64,000 bases of DNA from Priestia filamentosa (GCF_900177535.1 NZ_FXAJ01000002.1:806001-870000); one strand, 5' to 3'; positions 32,714-41,765 are shown, numbered from the stretch's first letter. Notes: generated by a model from the sequence alone, not told the origin. Made by a program: numbers and translations.

Positions 32714-33616
32714 ATGCAGAAAGAAACCAGAGAGAAATTTGGATTATTATTAGGGTTAGCAGGCGTCATTTGTTTTAGCTTAACGCTCCCTTCTACAAGC
32801 ATTGCAGTAGAGTATTTTGGGACTACATTCGTCGGTTTAGGAAGAACAGTGGTTGCCGCGATTTTAGTAGCTGTCGTATTGATTGTTCGAAAAGAAAAAC
32901 TACCTTCTCTTCACCAATTCAAAAGTCTATTTGTTGTTGCCTTTGGTGCAGTTCTGGGATTTCCTCTCCTCACTTCTTGGGCAATGGAATCTTTGCCTGT
33001 TTCTCATGGTGCTGTGGAAGTAGCCCTGTTACCATTAGCAACAGCTGGATTTGCTATGTTTAGAGGAGGTGAAATTCCCTCACTCAAATTTTGGATTTCA
33101 AGTGTAATTGGTTCTTTAGCTGTTATTATATATGCTCTTCATCTTGGATTTGGGGGATTACAATTTGCTGATTTAGCTTTACTTGCATCCGTGCTCATAC
33201 TTGGACTTAGTTACGCAGAAGGTGGGAGATTAGCAAAAGAATTAGGTAGCTGGCAAGTTATTGCTTGGGCAATTATGATCGGTGCTCCATTTTTTATTGT
33301 TCCAGTTGGGCTAAACCTGACAACTGAAATGATTCATGCTCCAATACATGCGTGGGTTAGTTTTATTTATCTCGCAGTGGTCAGTCAATTTCTAGCATAT
33401 GTTGCTTGGTATAGCGGAATGACTATGGGCGGAATAGCAAGAGTTAGTCAGATTCAATATTTACAACCATTTTTAATGATCCTATTTGCAACCGTATTTC
33501 TAGATGAATCCATCACATTTTTCACTCTTTTAATAGCAGTAATTGTTGTCTTTTCTGTAATATTAGGTAAAAATGCTCCCGTAGCAAAAAAGAGAACCTC
33601 ATTAGATAAAAACTAA
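32714..33616 (+). CDS. EamA/DMT-family transporter
   Basis: 300 residues, ten predicted membrane helices in two EamA repeats. Typical stretches: TFVGLGRTVVAAILVAVVL in the first repeat and SQFLAYVAWYSGMTMGGIARVSQIQYLQPFLMILFA in the second. It probably exports small metabolites or amino acids. The divergent MocR gene suggests control by PLP- or amino acid-related ligands. Confidence 0.85.
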   Translation: MQKETREKFGLLLGLAGVICFSLTLPSTSIAVEYFGTTFVGLGRTVVAAILVAVVLIVRKEKLPSLHQFKSLFVVAFGAVLGFPLLTSWAMESLPVSHGAVEVALLPLATAGFAMFRGGEIPSLKFWISSVIGSLAVIIYALHLGFGGLQFADLALLASVLILGLSYAEGGRLAKELGSWQVIAWAIMIGAPFFIVPVGLNLTTEMIHAPIHAWVSFIYLAVVSQFLAYVAWYSGMTMGGIARVSQIQYLQPFLMILFATVFLDESITFFTLLIAVIVVFSVILGKNAPVAKKRTSLDKN

Positions 33617-33998
33617 CTGTATGTTCAAAAATTGTGAAAAAATCCACTTAAACTAAAGGGTACATTTGATAATATTAGTTACATATAATATGGAATGGCC
33701 CTTGATTTATATATTTCTTTTAAAATTAGGTAATGATAAAAATTCAAGTTTAGATAGACTATAAGTACAAAAAAGGTTGGGCTTCCTTTGGATACCTAAC
33801 CTCTTTTGAATATAACAAGATAACTTTTTGCTTTTTCAGTACCATCTATTCGGAAAACTTTACTTATTTATATTCTTCTTAGAGAATTTATTTATATTTC
33901 TAGGCAAAAACAGGTTTTTGACGCATAGTACTCATCCAATCTTCGCTTTAACAATTTCATATGATATTACATATAGAGTCGAGGAGGTGAAGATATCT
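33617..33998. other. Intergenic region with a possible SigK -10
   Basis: A loose GGTTGGG.../CCTAACC hairpin near 33775-33800 may end the transporter transcript. CATATGATA at 33958-33966 fits the SigK -10 pattern CATANNNTA, about 33 bases before the next start; no clear -35 AC pair at the right distance. Nothing else recognised. Confidence 0.4.
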
Positions 33999-34301
33999 AT
34001 GTATGAATACGAATACGAGTATGATAGAAAAGACTATTATGATGATAAACATGACAAACATGATAAAGATAAAAAAATGAAATGTTACTATGAAGAGTTA
34101 GAGGAACACCCTGAGTATGATGAGTATTATGGTAAATATGATCGTAAACTTGACAAGCATTACAAACATGATAGATATACAAGGTTAAAATGTTACTGGG
34201 AAAAACCAGATAATGAGTATGATGAATATGACAAATATAGTAGTAAATATGATGATCAAAAAGATTACGAAGAATGTGACTGTAAAAAAAGATATTACTA
34301 A
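33999..34301 (+). CDS. Tyr/Asp/Lys-rich repeat protein, probable spore-surface protein
   Basis: 100 residues from ATG 33999; GAGGAGGTGA lies upstream, so the longer upstream frame is not used. About a quarter Tyr, with Lys, Asp, Glu and His making up most of the rest. Two imperfect repeats: DKHDKHDKDKKMKCYYEE then DEYYGKYD, and DKHYKHDRYTRLKCYWEK then DEYDKYSSKYD. Ends CDCKKRYY. No signal peptide. Composition and the nearby tgl gene suggest a spore coat protein open to cross-linking; this is inference. Confidence 0.55.
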   Translation: MYEYEYEYDRKDYYDDKHDKHDKDKKMKCYYEELEEHPEYDEYYGKYDRKLDKHYKHDRYTRLKCYWEKPDNEYDEYDKYSSKYDDQKDYEECDCKKRYY

Positions 34302-34333
34302 AGTGATTCTACTTTAAAACATCTCCCAATGAT

Positions 34334-34388
34334 AAAAAAGGCTAGTCCAAGAGTTCAGTTTTAACTCTCTCTTGGACTGGCCTCTTTC
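34334..34388 (+). terminator. Rho-independent terminator
   Basis: AGGCTAGTCCAAGAG pairs with CTCTTGGACTGGCCT and is followed by CTTTCCC; A-run on the other side makes it work in both directions. Confidence 0.75.
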
Positions 34389-34461
34389 CCTTCATTTTCT
34401 TTATAAAAACCTCTAAATTACATAAGTTAATAAAAAATGAAATTAGATTTACTAATAATAA

Positions 34462-34516
34462 AACTTCCCTCCTTCATCAAGCTTCACTCCCTTCACTTTC
34501 CCTTCATTTGTAATTC
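34462..34516 (-). pseudogene. Remnant of an xtrA 3' end
   Basis: Reading the minus strand gives ITNEGKVKGVKLDEGGKF, identical at 12 of 18 places to the C-terminus of XtrA at 7468-7668. No start or upstream part remains. It indicates a second, decayed prophage of the same kind. Confidence 0.6.
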
Positions 34517-34674
34517 AAAATACTTACTACAGCGTTATAATCAAATTATTTAATGGTAACAAGCCTCCCTTTAAAAAGGACAGATTGTTTTAGCTGTTTA
34601 AATACACATTAAAACAAAGTTCGAATACGCTAGGTACTAATACAAATAATACTAAGCTTAAAATGAGGGATAAT

Positions 34675-35547
34675 ATGATACAAATATTTGGGATGCCTTT
34701 TCAACAAACTGACATGTGGCCATCTGGTAGCATTGAAAGTATGATCGTTCAACGAATGAATGAAGACCAAATCGTTTATTCGTATCAATCTGTCGATGAA
34801 TTATCGTTTGAACTCAAATTGCGGGAAAATATTATAGCAAGCGCAAGAGCCATGAATGAAGGTCATGCAGATTTTGAAATCTTTGAAAACTCTCGTTGTA
34901 ATCCTCAGTACTGGCATTTAACGCGTTCTGGCGGATTCCAACTGAAGCGTGATGTAATGCCATCTGATGCAATTCAAGATATTTACAAGAACAGTTCACT
35001 ATATGCTTTTGAATGTGCTACAGCAAAAGTAATTATCTATTACCATGCCGTTCTAAACAGTATTGGTGAACATTTATTTAATCGATTGTTCCGTCCTCTC
35101 TATTTATACAGCTGGCATTTTGATCCTGATCTTGGAATACACGCTATTAAGACGAGGCATTTCTTACCTGGAGATATTGTTTATTTTAATAATCCGGATT
35201 TTGATCCAGAGGCCTCCTGGTGGAGAGGTGAAAACGCCGTTGTTCTCGAAGATGACACTTATTTTGGTCATGGGGTAGGAATTGGAACCGCTGAACAAAT
35301 CATTGACGCTCTGAATCAAAAGAGAAAGCCAGGAGAAGGTAATCAATCAGCTTATCTGACAAATTCAGTCGCAAGACCATCTTTTAAACATCTAGCGAAC
35401 ATTTCGATGCTGCCTCGAGGTTATAGAGATTATAAAGTTCAATATATTAAAGTGCATCATAACGAAATTTCGATTTCATGTGATCGACATCTATTCTATT
35501 TAAATGAGGTATACAAGAGGATAACGTATTCCAACCCATTTTCATAA
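34675..35547 (+). CDS. tgl: Spore coat transglutaminase Tgl
   Basis: 290 residues from the ATG at 34675, which has GAGGG upstream; a start at 34663 has none. It joins glutamine and lysine side chains of coat proteins. Catalytic Cys114 in AFECATA, with E186 in WRGEN and H199 in FGHGVG, correspond to the Cys-Glu-His set of Bacillus Tgl. About 45 residues longer than the Bacillus subtilis protein as I recall it, mainly at the C-terminus. Cytoplasmic in the mother cell. Likely sporulation-controlled, though no promoter could be fixed. Confidence 0.9.
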   Translation: MIQIFGMPFQQTDMWPSGSIESMIVQRMNEDQIVYSYQSVDELSFELKLRENIIASARAMNEGHADFEIFENSRCNPQYWHLTRSGGFQLKRDVMPSDAIQDIYKNSSLYAFECATAKVIIYYHAVLNSIGEHLFNRLFRPLYLYSWHFDPDLGIHAIKTRHFLPGDIVYFNNPDFDPEASWWRGENAVVLEDDTYFGHGVGIGTAEQIIDALNQKRKPGEGNQSAYLTNSVARPSFKHLANISMLPRGYRDYKVQYIKVHHNEISISCDRHLFYLNEVYKRITYSNPFS

Positions 35548-35719
35548 TGAAAATGGGTTTGGTAATTTTAGAAATCAAATCATTTATGAAAACTCGTAAA
35601 CTGAGGGCTTACAAAATGGATAGCAAATTATTTTAAATAGAAAATCCAAGAGAACAGATTACCTGCCCTTATTCTGTTAACATGACAGTTCAGCAGAAGG
35701 ACCTTTTTGTTAAGAGCAT

Positions 35720-35784
35720 AAGAAAAGAACACCGTAATTCCTTTCGCACTTAAAAAATTCAAGTGTGAAAGGAGTCAGCATTCT
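35720..35784 (-). terminator. Long rho-independent terminator
   Basis: On the minus strand CTCCTTTCACACTT pairs with AAGTGCGAAAGGAA, extended by flanking pairs, followed by TTCTTTTCTT. It ends the membrane gene at 35775. Confidence 0.7.
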
Positions 35785-36248
35785 CTCTTTATAAACAATG
35801 TTAAGATTTTCTTTACAAGTAATCCTGTAAACACCCCTGGGATTACAAATAACATCGGTAAAAAAATAGGCCCTAACAGTAACCCGAAAATTTTAATTTT
35901 AGTAGAAAACATCAAACCTACAGTAACAAAATACGCAGAAAAAACAAATGGCAAAAATAAAAGGGTCGAATTTTCGCTCTCTTCATCCGCGTCTTTTACA
36001 GCATCCCACATCGAAAAAAAATATAAACATGGGTAAAACATAAGCCACTGAAAATCAATTACTTCAATAGAATGATGAATATTTCCAACAAAGCTTGAAA
36101 TGATTGCCGTGTTAAAGTTGGATTGAATATTGACAAAAAGCTCTAAGAAAATCAACAAAATCCCTTTTACATATTTATAATTTAAAAGTTGTCCAAAACC
36201 GGGAAAAGCAATAGACCATAATAATCTTTCAAACATATCCTTGTTCAC
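35775..36248 (-). CDS. Multipass membrane protein of unknown function
   Basis: 157 residues with a GTG start (GGTAGGA upstream) and about four membrane segments. GFGQLLNYKYVKGILLIFLELFVN resembles the start of TM2-like or DUF5683-like proteins, but the match is weak. No clear partner. Function unknown. Confidence 0.55.
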   Translation of the reverse strand: MNKDMFERLLWSIAFPGFGQLLNYKYVKGILLIFLELFVNIQSNFNTAIISSFVGNIHHSIEVIDFQWLMFYPCLYFFSMWDAVKDADEESENSTLLFLPFVFSAYFVTVGLMFSTKIKIFGLLLGPIFLPMLFVIPGVFTGLLVKKILTLFIKREC

Positions 36249-36312
36249 ATTTTTAGCATCCTACCTTCTTTTATCAAATTAATAAATAAAAAAGTTATTT
36301 CAACTAAATACT

Positions 36313-37350
36313 TTAGCTTTGATTTTCTTCTGAGGATTTTGAAAGCCCTTTTCTGTCAGGAGCTGTATACGGTTCCTCAAACCAACCATGTTCAATCATC
36401 ATATTTACGCCATCATTATTAAATTTTTCAACTAACGAAATTAGCTTTATAAACTCAGCTGCTAAGTCATGTCTTAACATTTGAGAGAGTGCAGCACCAA
36501 AGTTTTGTACAGCTATATTTCCTGCTAATGACGCATGGTACCTCATAAGTTTATCTGAAAAAGGTGATGTGCATCCATTAGCTTAGGAGCAGGCAAATCT
36601 TGACTCATTAGATGATCAGAAAAGTTCTTTATTTGATTTCCTGATAATTCAGCTCCCTTTTGAAAATATTTTCTAATTTTACTTGAGGAGGCAACCTGAC
36701 CAAAACCTAACATTAATGATTTACCTAGAACATTGGGATTAATATTGTATTGCAAATGCTTAATTTCATTAGCTGTCAGTGGTCGATCTCTACCTGTAAT
36801 AACAGAGATAAAGCTTTTTTTCTCTACAAAATCAACTTTTTTAGCATAGGGTATAGTTGGAAAGCTAGGATCCTTCCCCTTTGAGAGCAATAAATGCACT
36901 CCTCTTTCATAGGTTTCGGCCGAATCATTCGTACAGTTTCGAAAATATTTTAGAATGTCTTGTCGTGTTGTACATGAGTAAGCATTTCCATAAATCACTA
37001 CAGAAGCACTTGCCATCTGAACAATGTAAAAAGCCATGAACATATCACTAAAAAGACGAGGAGCGTCTTTTCTAATATCCTGTTCTCCAAATCCAACAGG
37101 AATAGGAATATTTTCTGTTTCAAAAATGTCCTGAATTTCCTTCACATGCTTACGGGAGAATTTTAATGCAAAGTTCAACAAAGTCTTTAATTTCATCATC
37201 TTGTACGACTTGAAGAAAGTGCTCAAACATACAACTAAATAACGAATCACCCATCTAATTACTAAACAAATCAGCCAATTCAGCTGAAGTTAACTGTTTA
37301 TTTTGTTGATGTTCTTTTATTTCCTTTTCAGTCAATGAATCTTTATCCAT
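36313..37350 (-). pseudogene. DUF3231-family gene with several lesions
   Basis: DUF3231 proteins are about 330 residues with two similar helical halves; function unknown. Here the start at 37350 (GGAGGGGTAAG upstream) leads to an in-frame TAG at 37255, a frameshift near 37185 (frame changes between DDEIKD and LLNFALKFSRKHVKEIQ), and an out-of-frame deletion near 36565 between MDAH and PFSDKLM. The last part, to SLAGNIAVQNFGAAL...GWFEEP, is intact. The gene is therefore broken at least three times. Confidence 0.8.
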
Positions 37351-37569
37351 CTTACCCCTCCATTCGTTTATATTTATATTATCTGTAAATAAAGGGAAAT
37401 TATTTAAAGAAATGAAAGAAGGTAGAAAAAGCGGCTATCAAAATTTATTACAATTAGCATTCATTTTGATAGGGAGAAGCACTCTTTTCATTGGGTATTT
37501 GTCACAAAATGAAACGTCTCTCATACTATACGTTAGATTAAATATTCAGCGAAGTGGAGATGAGAGCAC

Positions 37570-38217
37570 GTGTCAACGTCTTATATGGATTATACAAATG
37601 CTAATGTTCAATATTTCTCTGATGTAAACAAGAATAGATTAAATACTAGAGATTCTAAAAATTTTATTAATCGATTAGGTCGGGATGTTTTGAATACGCT
37701 TGGAAACGTTTCGTTACTTGATATTTATTTAAGTGAAGATCGAGTTGTAGAGCCACATTACCATCAAAATGCGGCTGAACTCGTTTATTGTATTTCAGGC
37801 GCTGCTGTTGTTTCTTTAATCAATCCGTTTAACAATAAAGTAATTAACATTTCAATCCGTCCTGGGCAAGTTGCCAATATTCCTCAAGGGTGGTGGCATT
37901 GGGAAGTTGCTTCCGAAAACAATACTCACTTGCTAGCTATTTTTGATGCTCCGTATCCAGAGTATATTTTTGGCTCAGATATTCTTACAAAAACTCCGAT
38001 AGAAGTTCTTGCTCATACGTATTGTTTGGATGCTGAAAAATTAAAAGAAACGTTGGCTCCTTTGAAAAATGAAACGATTGTAATTGGACCGACTAATGAG
38101 TGCATCTCAAAGAAATCCAAAAAGAAAAGCAAATATGCCCGCTTCACCTATCCATCTATCTCAAGTTACCAACAGCCGAGGCAAGGACATCATTGGTATC
38201 CTTATTACTATCAGTAA
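37570..38217 (+). CDS. Cupin-domain protein, probable spore-associated
   Basis: 215 residues, GTG start with GGAG ten bases upstream. A cupin core with metal-type motifs HYHQNAAELVYCISG (about 58-72) and GQVANIPQGWWHWEV (about 98-112). The C-terminal tail, KKSKKKSKYARFTYPSISS then QGHHWYPYYYQ, is basic and aromatic like tails of coat proteins. Catalytic activity cannot be inferred. Neighbours are coat-related genes. Confidence 0.65.
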   Translation: MSTSYMDYTNANVQYFSDVNKNRLNTRDSKNFINRLGRDVLNTLGNVSLLDIYLSEDRVVEPHYHQNAAELVYCISGAAVVSLINPFNNKVINISIRPGQVANIPQGWWHWEVASENNTHLLAIFDAPYPEYIFGSDILTKTPIEVLAHTYCLDAEKLKETLAPLKNETIVIGPTNECISKKSKKKSKYARFTYPSISSYQQPRQGHHWYPYYYQ

Positions 38218-38274
38218 AGAACAAACCTTTGTTGCTTCAATTTCGATGTGAAAATCTTTTCCCAATTTAAAACT

Positions 38275-38690
38275 TTATGGAAGCATTACACTATAAAATC
38301 GCATTGCTTCTGACGTTTCGTTTATCTCTAAAATGTTATTTGTAATCAAATGACGCAGTCGATATTCACAATAATCATCACTGTGATACTCGGGGATGTG
38401 ACCAACAAGCTCACCAATCATTCGTGCCGAGGGAAGGAAATCTCTGTTCTGTTATTCTTTATATAAAGAGAGGCATGTATTAAGAATATAATGATCATAA
38501 TAGTAATCTACCATACTATGTATGTGATTGTTTTCCCCTATTCTTAATACTTCTGCTGTTTGAGAGCGCATTCTCCATTCCTTCTCAAGCTGACCTCGTT
38601 TTTGCGATGAAAGAAAAGTTACCCCCTCTTCACATTTATATATTCCCTCCAATTTTTCATGTCTAATTGTCCTGTCCCATTGATTATGTG
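38275..38690 (-). pseudogene. DUF3658 C-terminal fragment with an in-frame stop
   Basis: The frame reads QWDRTIRHEKLEGIY...SMVDYYYDHYIL...LYKE, then TAA at 38452, and continues in the same frame with RDFLPSARMIGELVGHIPEYHSDDYCEYRLRHLI...SEAMRFYSVMLP to 38275. This is the pattern of the DUF3658 domain usually joined to DUF1835. The N-terminal half is missing and there is a nonsense codon. Confidence 0.7.
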
Positions 38691-38796
38691 CTATATAAGA
38701 GGCCTAGCTTCTTTAGACCTCTTATAAGTTTATGGTAGTTCAATCCCTGCCCCCTTTTTTTCTATCATAAGCTTTCATAAGCTTTTTTTCGAAAAG

Positions 38797-39672
38797 CTAA
38801 ATAAATGCTGATTCAATCAACTTTATAACTTCTTGTTTTGTTTTGCTCAAATATTCATTTGTCTTAGTTGAGATAAGGGTCCCTATAAGCAAATTTGGTT
38901 GAAATTCGTTGACATTAAAAACAATATGGTCTTGTTTTAGAGCCGTTCCTTTAGGAATAATTCCTATTGCATCTTCGAACAACATGTCGGGAATGAGATG
39001 AAGGGCACTGCAATTATAGACCCGTTTGAATACTAGATTGTTCTCTGTCAAGAAGGCACGAACAGATTGAGTATAATAACAGCTGTTTTCTCCCATTAGG
39101 ACAGGGTAATCGACAATATCTGAAATTCTAACATTCTCTCTTTTCAAAATTGGATGTTTAGAAGAGTTAACAATGAACTGAACTTCTTCTTTCCACAGAG
39201 GGTTAAATGCTACGTTAGACATGGTTTGATTATATCCACAGACAGCAAAGTCAATTTTATTTTGATTTAATAGCTCTGATAAAAGGGCCGTGTTTCCTAC
39301 CGTAAAATGACAATGAATATATGGTTTCTCTTTGTTTAAATAGGCTAATATTAACGATACTAGCTTTGTAGAGAGCGATTCTACAATGCCAATTTTTATT
39401 GTTCCTTTTTCTTCATTACTAATCCGCTGTGCTTGAGAAATAGAATAGTCCCAATGGGCTAACAAGCTTTCTACCTCTTCTGCAAATAAAATTCCTTCAT
39501 TTGTTAACCGTGCATCCCATCCTCGTTCAAATAATAAAAAACCAAGTTCATTCTCCAATTTTTTGATATGGGTTGTTACAGTAGATTGGGCATAGTTCAA
39601 TTTTTGAGCGGCACGTGAAAATGTTCCTTCTTCTACAATCTTTTTAAACGTATGTAACTCTTTTATTTCCAT
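38797..39672 (-). CDS. LysR-family regulator
   Basis: 291 residues. Helix-turn-helix TFSRAAQKLNYAQSTVTTHIKKLENELGFLLFER (about 17-50), effector domain from about 90. Divergent from the tautomerase operon with a 107-base shared region, so it likely activates that operon. GAGGAGAGC precedes the ATG. Confidence 0.88.
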   Translation of the reverse strand: MEIKELHTFKKIVEEGTFSRAAQKLNYAQSTVTTHIKKLENELGFLLFERGWDARLTNEGILFAEEVESLLAHWDYSISQAQRISNEEKGTIKIGIVESLSTKLVSLILAYLNKEKPYIHCHFTVGNTALLSELLNQNKIDFAVCGYNQTMSNVAFNPLWKEEVQFIVNSSKHPILKRENVRISDIVDYPVLMGENSCYYTQSVRAFLTENNLVFKRVYNCSALHLIPDMLFEDAIGIIPKGTALKQDHIVFNVNEFQPNLLIGTLISTKTNEYLSKTKQEVIKLIESAFI

Positions 39673-39779
39673 TTGCTCTCCTCTTTATCGCTTTTTTTGA
39701 TAATTATTTAGTATATTTTCAATTATACAAATAGAAAAGAGAGCAGTAAAATAAATTCATACCGAAAGGAAGTGTTCAG

Positions 39780-40208
39780 ATGCCATTTGTTCATGTTTAT
39801 TATCCAAAGTCACAGTGGGAAGAAAAAGAACTGAGGGAAGTGAGTGAGGAAATCCACAAATCTTTAATGATCTATTTTAACATTCCAACAGAAGATTATT
39901 TTCAGCTCTTTTCTTCTTATGTATTAGGACAATTTTATTATCATTCTAATTATCTTTTAGAACATAAGGCAAAGAGAACAGATAGAATGATACTTGTTTC
40001 AATTACTTGTGCTCCAGGTAGAACTGCCGAGCAGAAAACAGGCTTATACCAAGCTATTGCTGATGCTTTTAAAGAATATTTAAATATTCCTATTGAAAAT
40101 ATTTTTATCACACTAAATGAAACTCATCGTGAAAATTGGTCGTTTGGTCAAGGAAAAGCACAGATGATTTCGATTAAGGAGGAAAAGAACAATGAATCAT
40201 CCTATTGA
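39780..40208 (+). CDS. Tautomerase-family enzyme
   Basis: 142 residues. N-terminal MPFVHVYYP gives the catalytic proline after removal of Met, as in 4-oxalocrotonate tautomerase relatives; the pattern is repeated later (DRMILVSITCAPGRTAEQK, ENIFITLNETHRENW), as in fused-dimer tautomerases of the YrdN/MSAD kind. Substrate unknown. Its last bases overlap the next gene. Confidence 0.8.
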   Translation: MPFVHVYYPKSQWEEKELREVSEEIHKSLMIYFNIPTEDYFQLFSSYVLGQFYYHSNYLLEHKAKRTDRMILVSITCAPGRTAEQKTGLYQAIADAFKEYLNIPIENIFITLNETHRENWSFGQGKAQMISIKEEKNNESSY

Positions 40209-40512
40209 ATCTAAAACGTCAAAAGAGATGAAAGAACTAGCCCCTATTTTTGTAGCTTACGGAGAAAAAATATTATTTGAAGAGGTGTGGCAAAATTCTA
40301 TCTTAACATCAAAAGAAAGAAGCTTAGTGACACTTGCCGCTCTCATTAGCATGGGTAATACAGAACAGCTGCCATTTCATCTTCAATTAGCTGAAAAACA
40401 TGGGATAAGTGAAAAAGAAATTGTTGCTTTAGTTACACATATGGCCTTTTATTCAGGATGGCCTAAGGCAGCTGGTGCTTTAAATGTTCTATTAAATAAA
40501 AAAAACCTCTAG
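40192..40512 (+). CDS. Carboxymuconolactone decarboxylase-family protein
   Basis: 106 residues. CMD core: VWQNSILTSKERSLVTLAALISMGNTEQLPFHLQLAEKHGISEKEIVALVTHMAFYSGWPKAAGA. The expected CxxC of redox-active members is absent, so this is the decarboxylase-like or unassigned branch. Coupled to the tautomerase (17-base overlap). Together with LysR it may degrade an organic acid. Confidence 0.82.
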   Translation: MNHPIESKTSKEMKELAPIFVAYGEKILFEEVWQNSILTSKERSLVTLAALISMGNTEQLPFHLQLAEKHGISEKEIVALVTHMAFYSGWPKAAGALNVLLNKKNL

Positions 40513-40534
40513 AGTCATAACTCTAGAGGTTTTC
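40500..40534. terminator. Bidirectional terminator
   Basis: AACCTCTAGAGT pairs with ACTCTAGAGGTT around a CATA loop, with runs on both sides. It separates two converging operons. Confidence 0.9.
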
Positions 40535-40551
40535 ATTTTCGCCTTATTCTT

Positions 40552-41100
40552 CTATTCCAAATTACTATGTTGTTGAAATGCGTCGCTATGGCTAACTTGA
40601 TTCAACTGTCCATATTCTAAACAAATCGTATCAAACACAACATGTGCACATTGATCAAAAAGTGAGCCTAATGGTTGAATGGATGGTGCTTCATTTTCAT
40701 TACGGTATTTAGTTGCCGCCGGAATATGAACAACCTCTGTTGCATGTTCACTTAAAGGTGAAGCAAAATTTGTTGTAACCGCAATAACAGAGCAGCCTAA
40801 TTGTTTTGATTTTTGTGCGACAGTGACAACTTGCTGTGTTTTACCTGAACCGGACACGGCTATTAATAAATCATTTTTAGTAATAGACGGTGTGATTGTC
40901 TCGCCTACGACAAAAACGGTTGCTCCTAAGTGCATAAGTCTCATTGCAAACGACTTTGCCATAAGCCCTGAACGTCCCTCACCAATGACGAAAATACGCT
41001 TTGCTCTATGAAGGGAACAAGCAATATCATCAAGGTGTTGTTGGTCGATTTTATTGATAACTTTTTCTATCTCTTTTAGAACATTGTTTAATTTTCTCAT
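40552..41100 (-). CDS. hxlB: 6-phospho-3-hexuloisomerase-like SIS enzyme
   Basis: 182 residues of the SIS fold: FVIGEGRSGLMAKSFAMRLMHLG (about 36-58) and LLIAVSGSGKTQQVVTVAQKSKQLG (about 80-104). HxlB interconverts hexulose-6-phosphate and fructose-6-phosphate. It overlaps the hxlA-like stop by 4 bases. In this sugar locus the substrate could differ from the formaldehyde pathway. Confidence 0.82.
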   Translation of the reverse strand: MRKLNNVLKEIEKVINKIDQQHLDDIACSLHRAKRIFVIGEGRSGLMAKSFAMRLMHLGATVFVVGETITPSITKNDLLIAVSGSGKTQQVVTVAQKSKQLGCSVIAVTTNFASPLSEHATEVVHIPAATKYRNENEAPSIQPLGSLFDQCAHVVFDTICLEYGQLNQVSHSDAFQQHSNLE

Positions 41101-41738
41101 TTCACTACCCCTTTATCTTCTATTGTATTTTTAAATGCTTCCGCTGCTTTTTCAATATCTTTTGCTTTTGTAATAGAGGCTCCGATAATAACAACATCTG
41201 GCGTTAATGAGGAGAGAGATGACATTGTTTCTAGATTCACGCCCCCTGCAACAGCGACTTTGGCCCCTTCAAAAAAAGGCGCTCGTAAGTTTGTATAAGA
41301 GCGAGATGACTTCCCTCCTATTTCTTGTTCATCTTTACTTAAATGATGACAAAAAACGGCTTTGTTATAGATTGCTAGTTTTTGCTGCGTTTCCTGTGTT
41401 GTATTCAACAAATCAATCATCATCATTTTGTCCCATTTTTGTGTAACGTCATAGCACGTATGGAGTGTTGCTTGAGGTGAAACACCCATTACGGTCGCAA
41501 TGTCTGCTCCTGCTTGGTAACATATTTCAAATTCATATTTTGCATTATCAATTGTTTTAATATCAGCGACAACGGACTTGTGTGGAAAAGCGTTTTTGAT
41601 TTCATAAATACTTTCCATTCCAAATTCTTTAATAAGAGAAGTTCCTACTTCAATCCAATCAATGGATGCTTCTGCCTTTTTAGCAATGTTTATTGCTTCT
41701 TGAATTGTTAAGCGATCTAAAGCTAGCTGTATTTTCAT
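41097..41738 (-). CDS. hxlA: 3-hexulose-6-phosphate synthase-like / keto-gulonate-phosphate decarboxylase-like TIM barrel
   Basis: 213 residues of the OMP decarboxylase suprafamily. D8 (LALD), E30 (IEVG), D59-x-K61-x-x-D64 (ADIKTID) are the metal and catalytic set. The segment H132-L-S-K135-D, however, looks more like the HRSRD of UlaD-type decarboxylases than the VHTGYD of hexulose-phosphate synthase. It may therefore act on a 3-keto-sugar-acid phosphate. Promoter with LacI operator at 41766-41811. Confidence 0.75.
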   Translation of the reverse strand: MKIQLALDRLTIQEAINIAKKAEASIDWIEVGTSLIKEFGMESIYEIKNAFPHKSVVADIKTIDNAKYEFEICYQAGADIATVMGVSPQATLHTCYDVTQKWDKMMMIDLLNTTQETQQKLAIYNKAVFCHHLSKDEQEIGGKSSRSYTNLRAPFFEGAKVAVAGGVNLETMSSLSSLTPDVVIIGASITKAKDIEKAAEAFKNTIEDKGVVK

Positions 41739-41765
41739 ATTAAACTCCCCTTAGCTCCTGTTTAA

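Noticed and set aside
33828-33998. Longer N-terminus for the Tyr/Asp/Lys-rich protein
   Set aside because: The added part is unlike the rest, and GAGGAGGTGA stands just before the internal ATG at 33999.
35775-36248. Named TM2-domain protein
   Set aside because: Only the first 25 residues resemble that group, so no family name was given.
37412-37627. 71-codon plus-strand frame
   Set aside because: No ribosome site, and it overlaps the start of the cupin gene in another frame.
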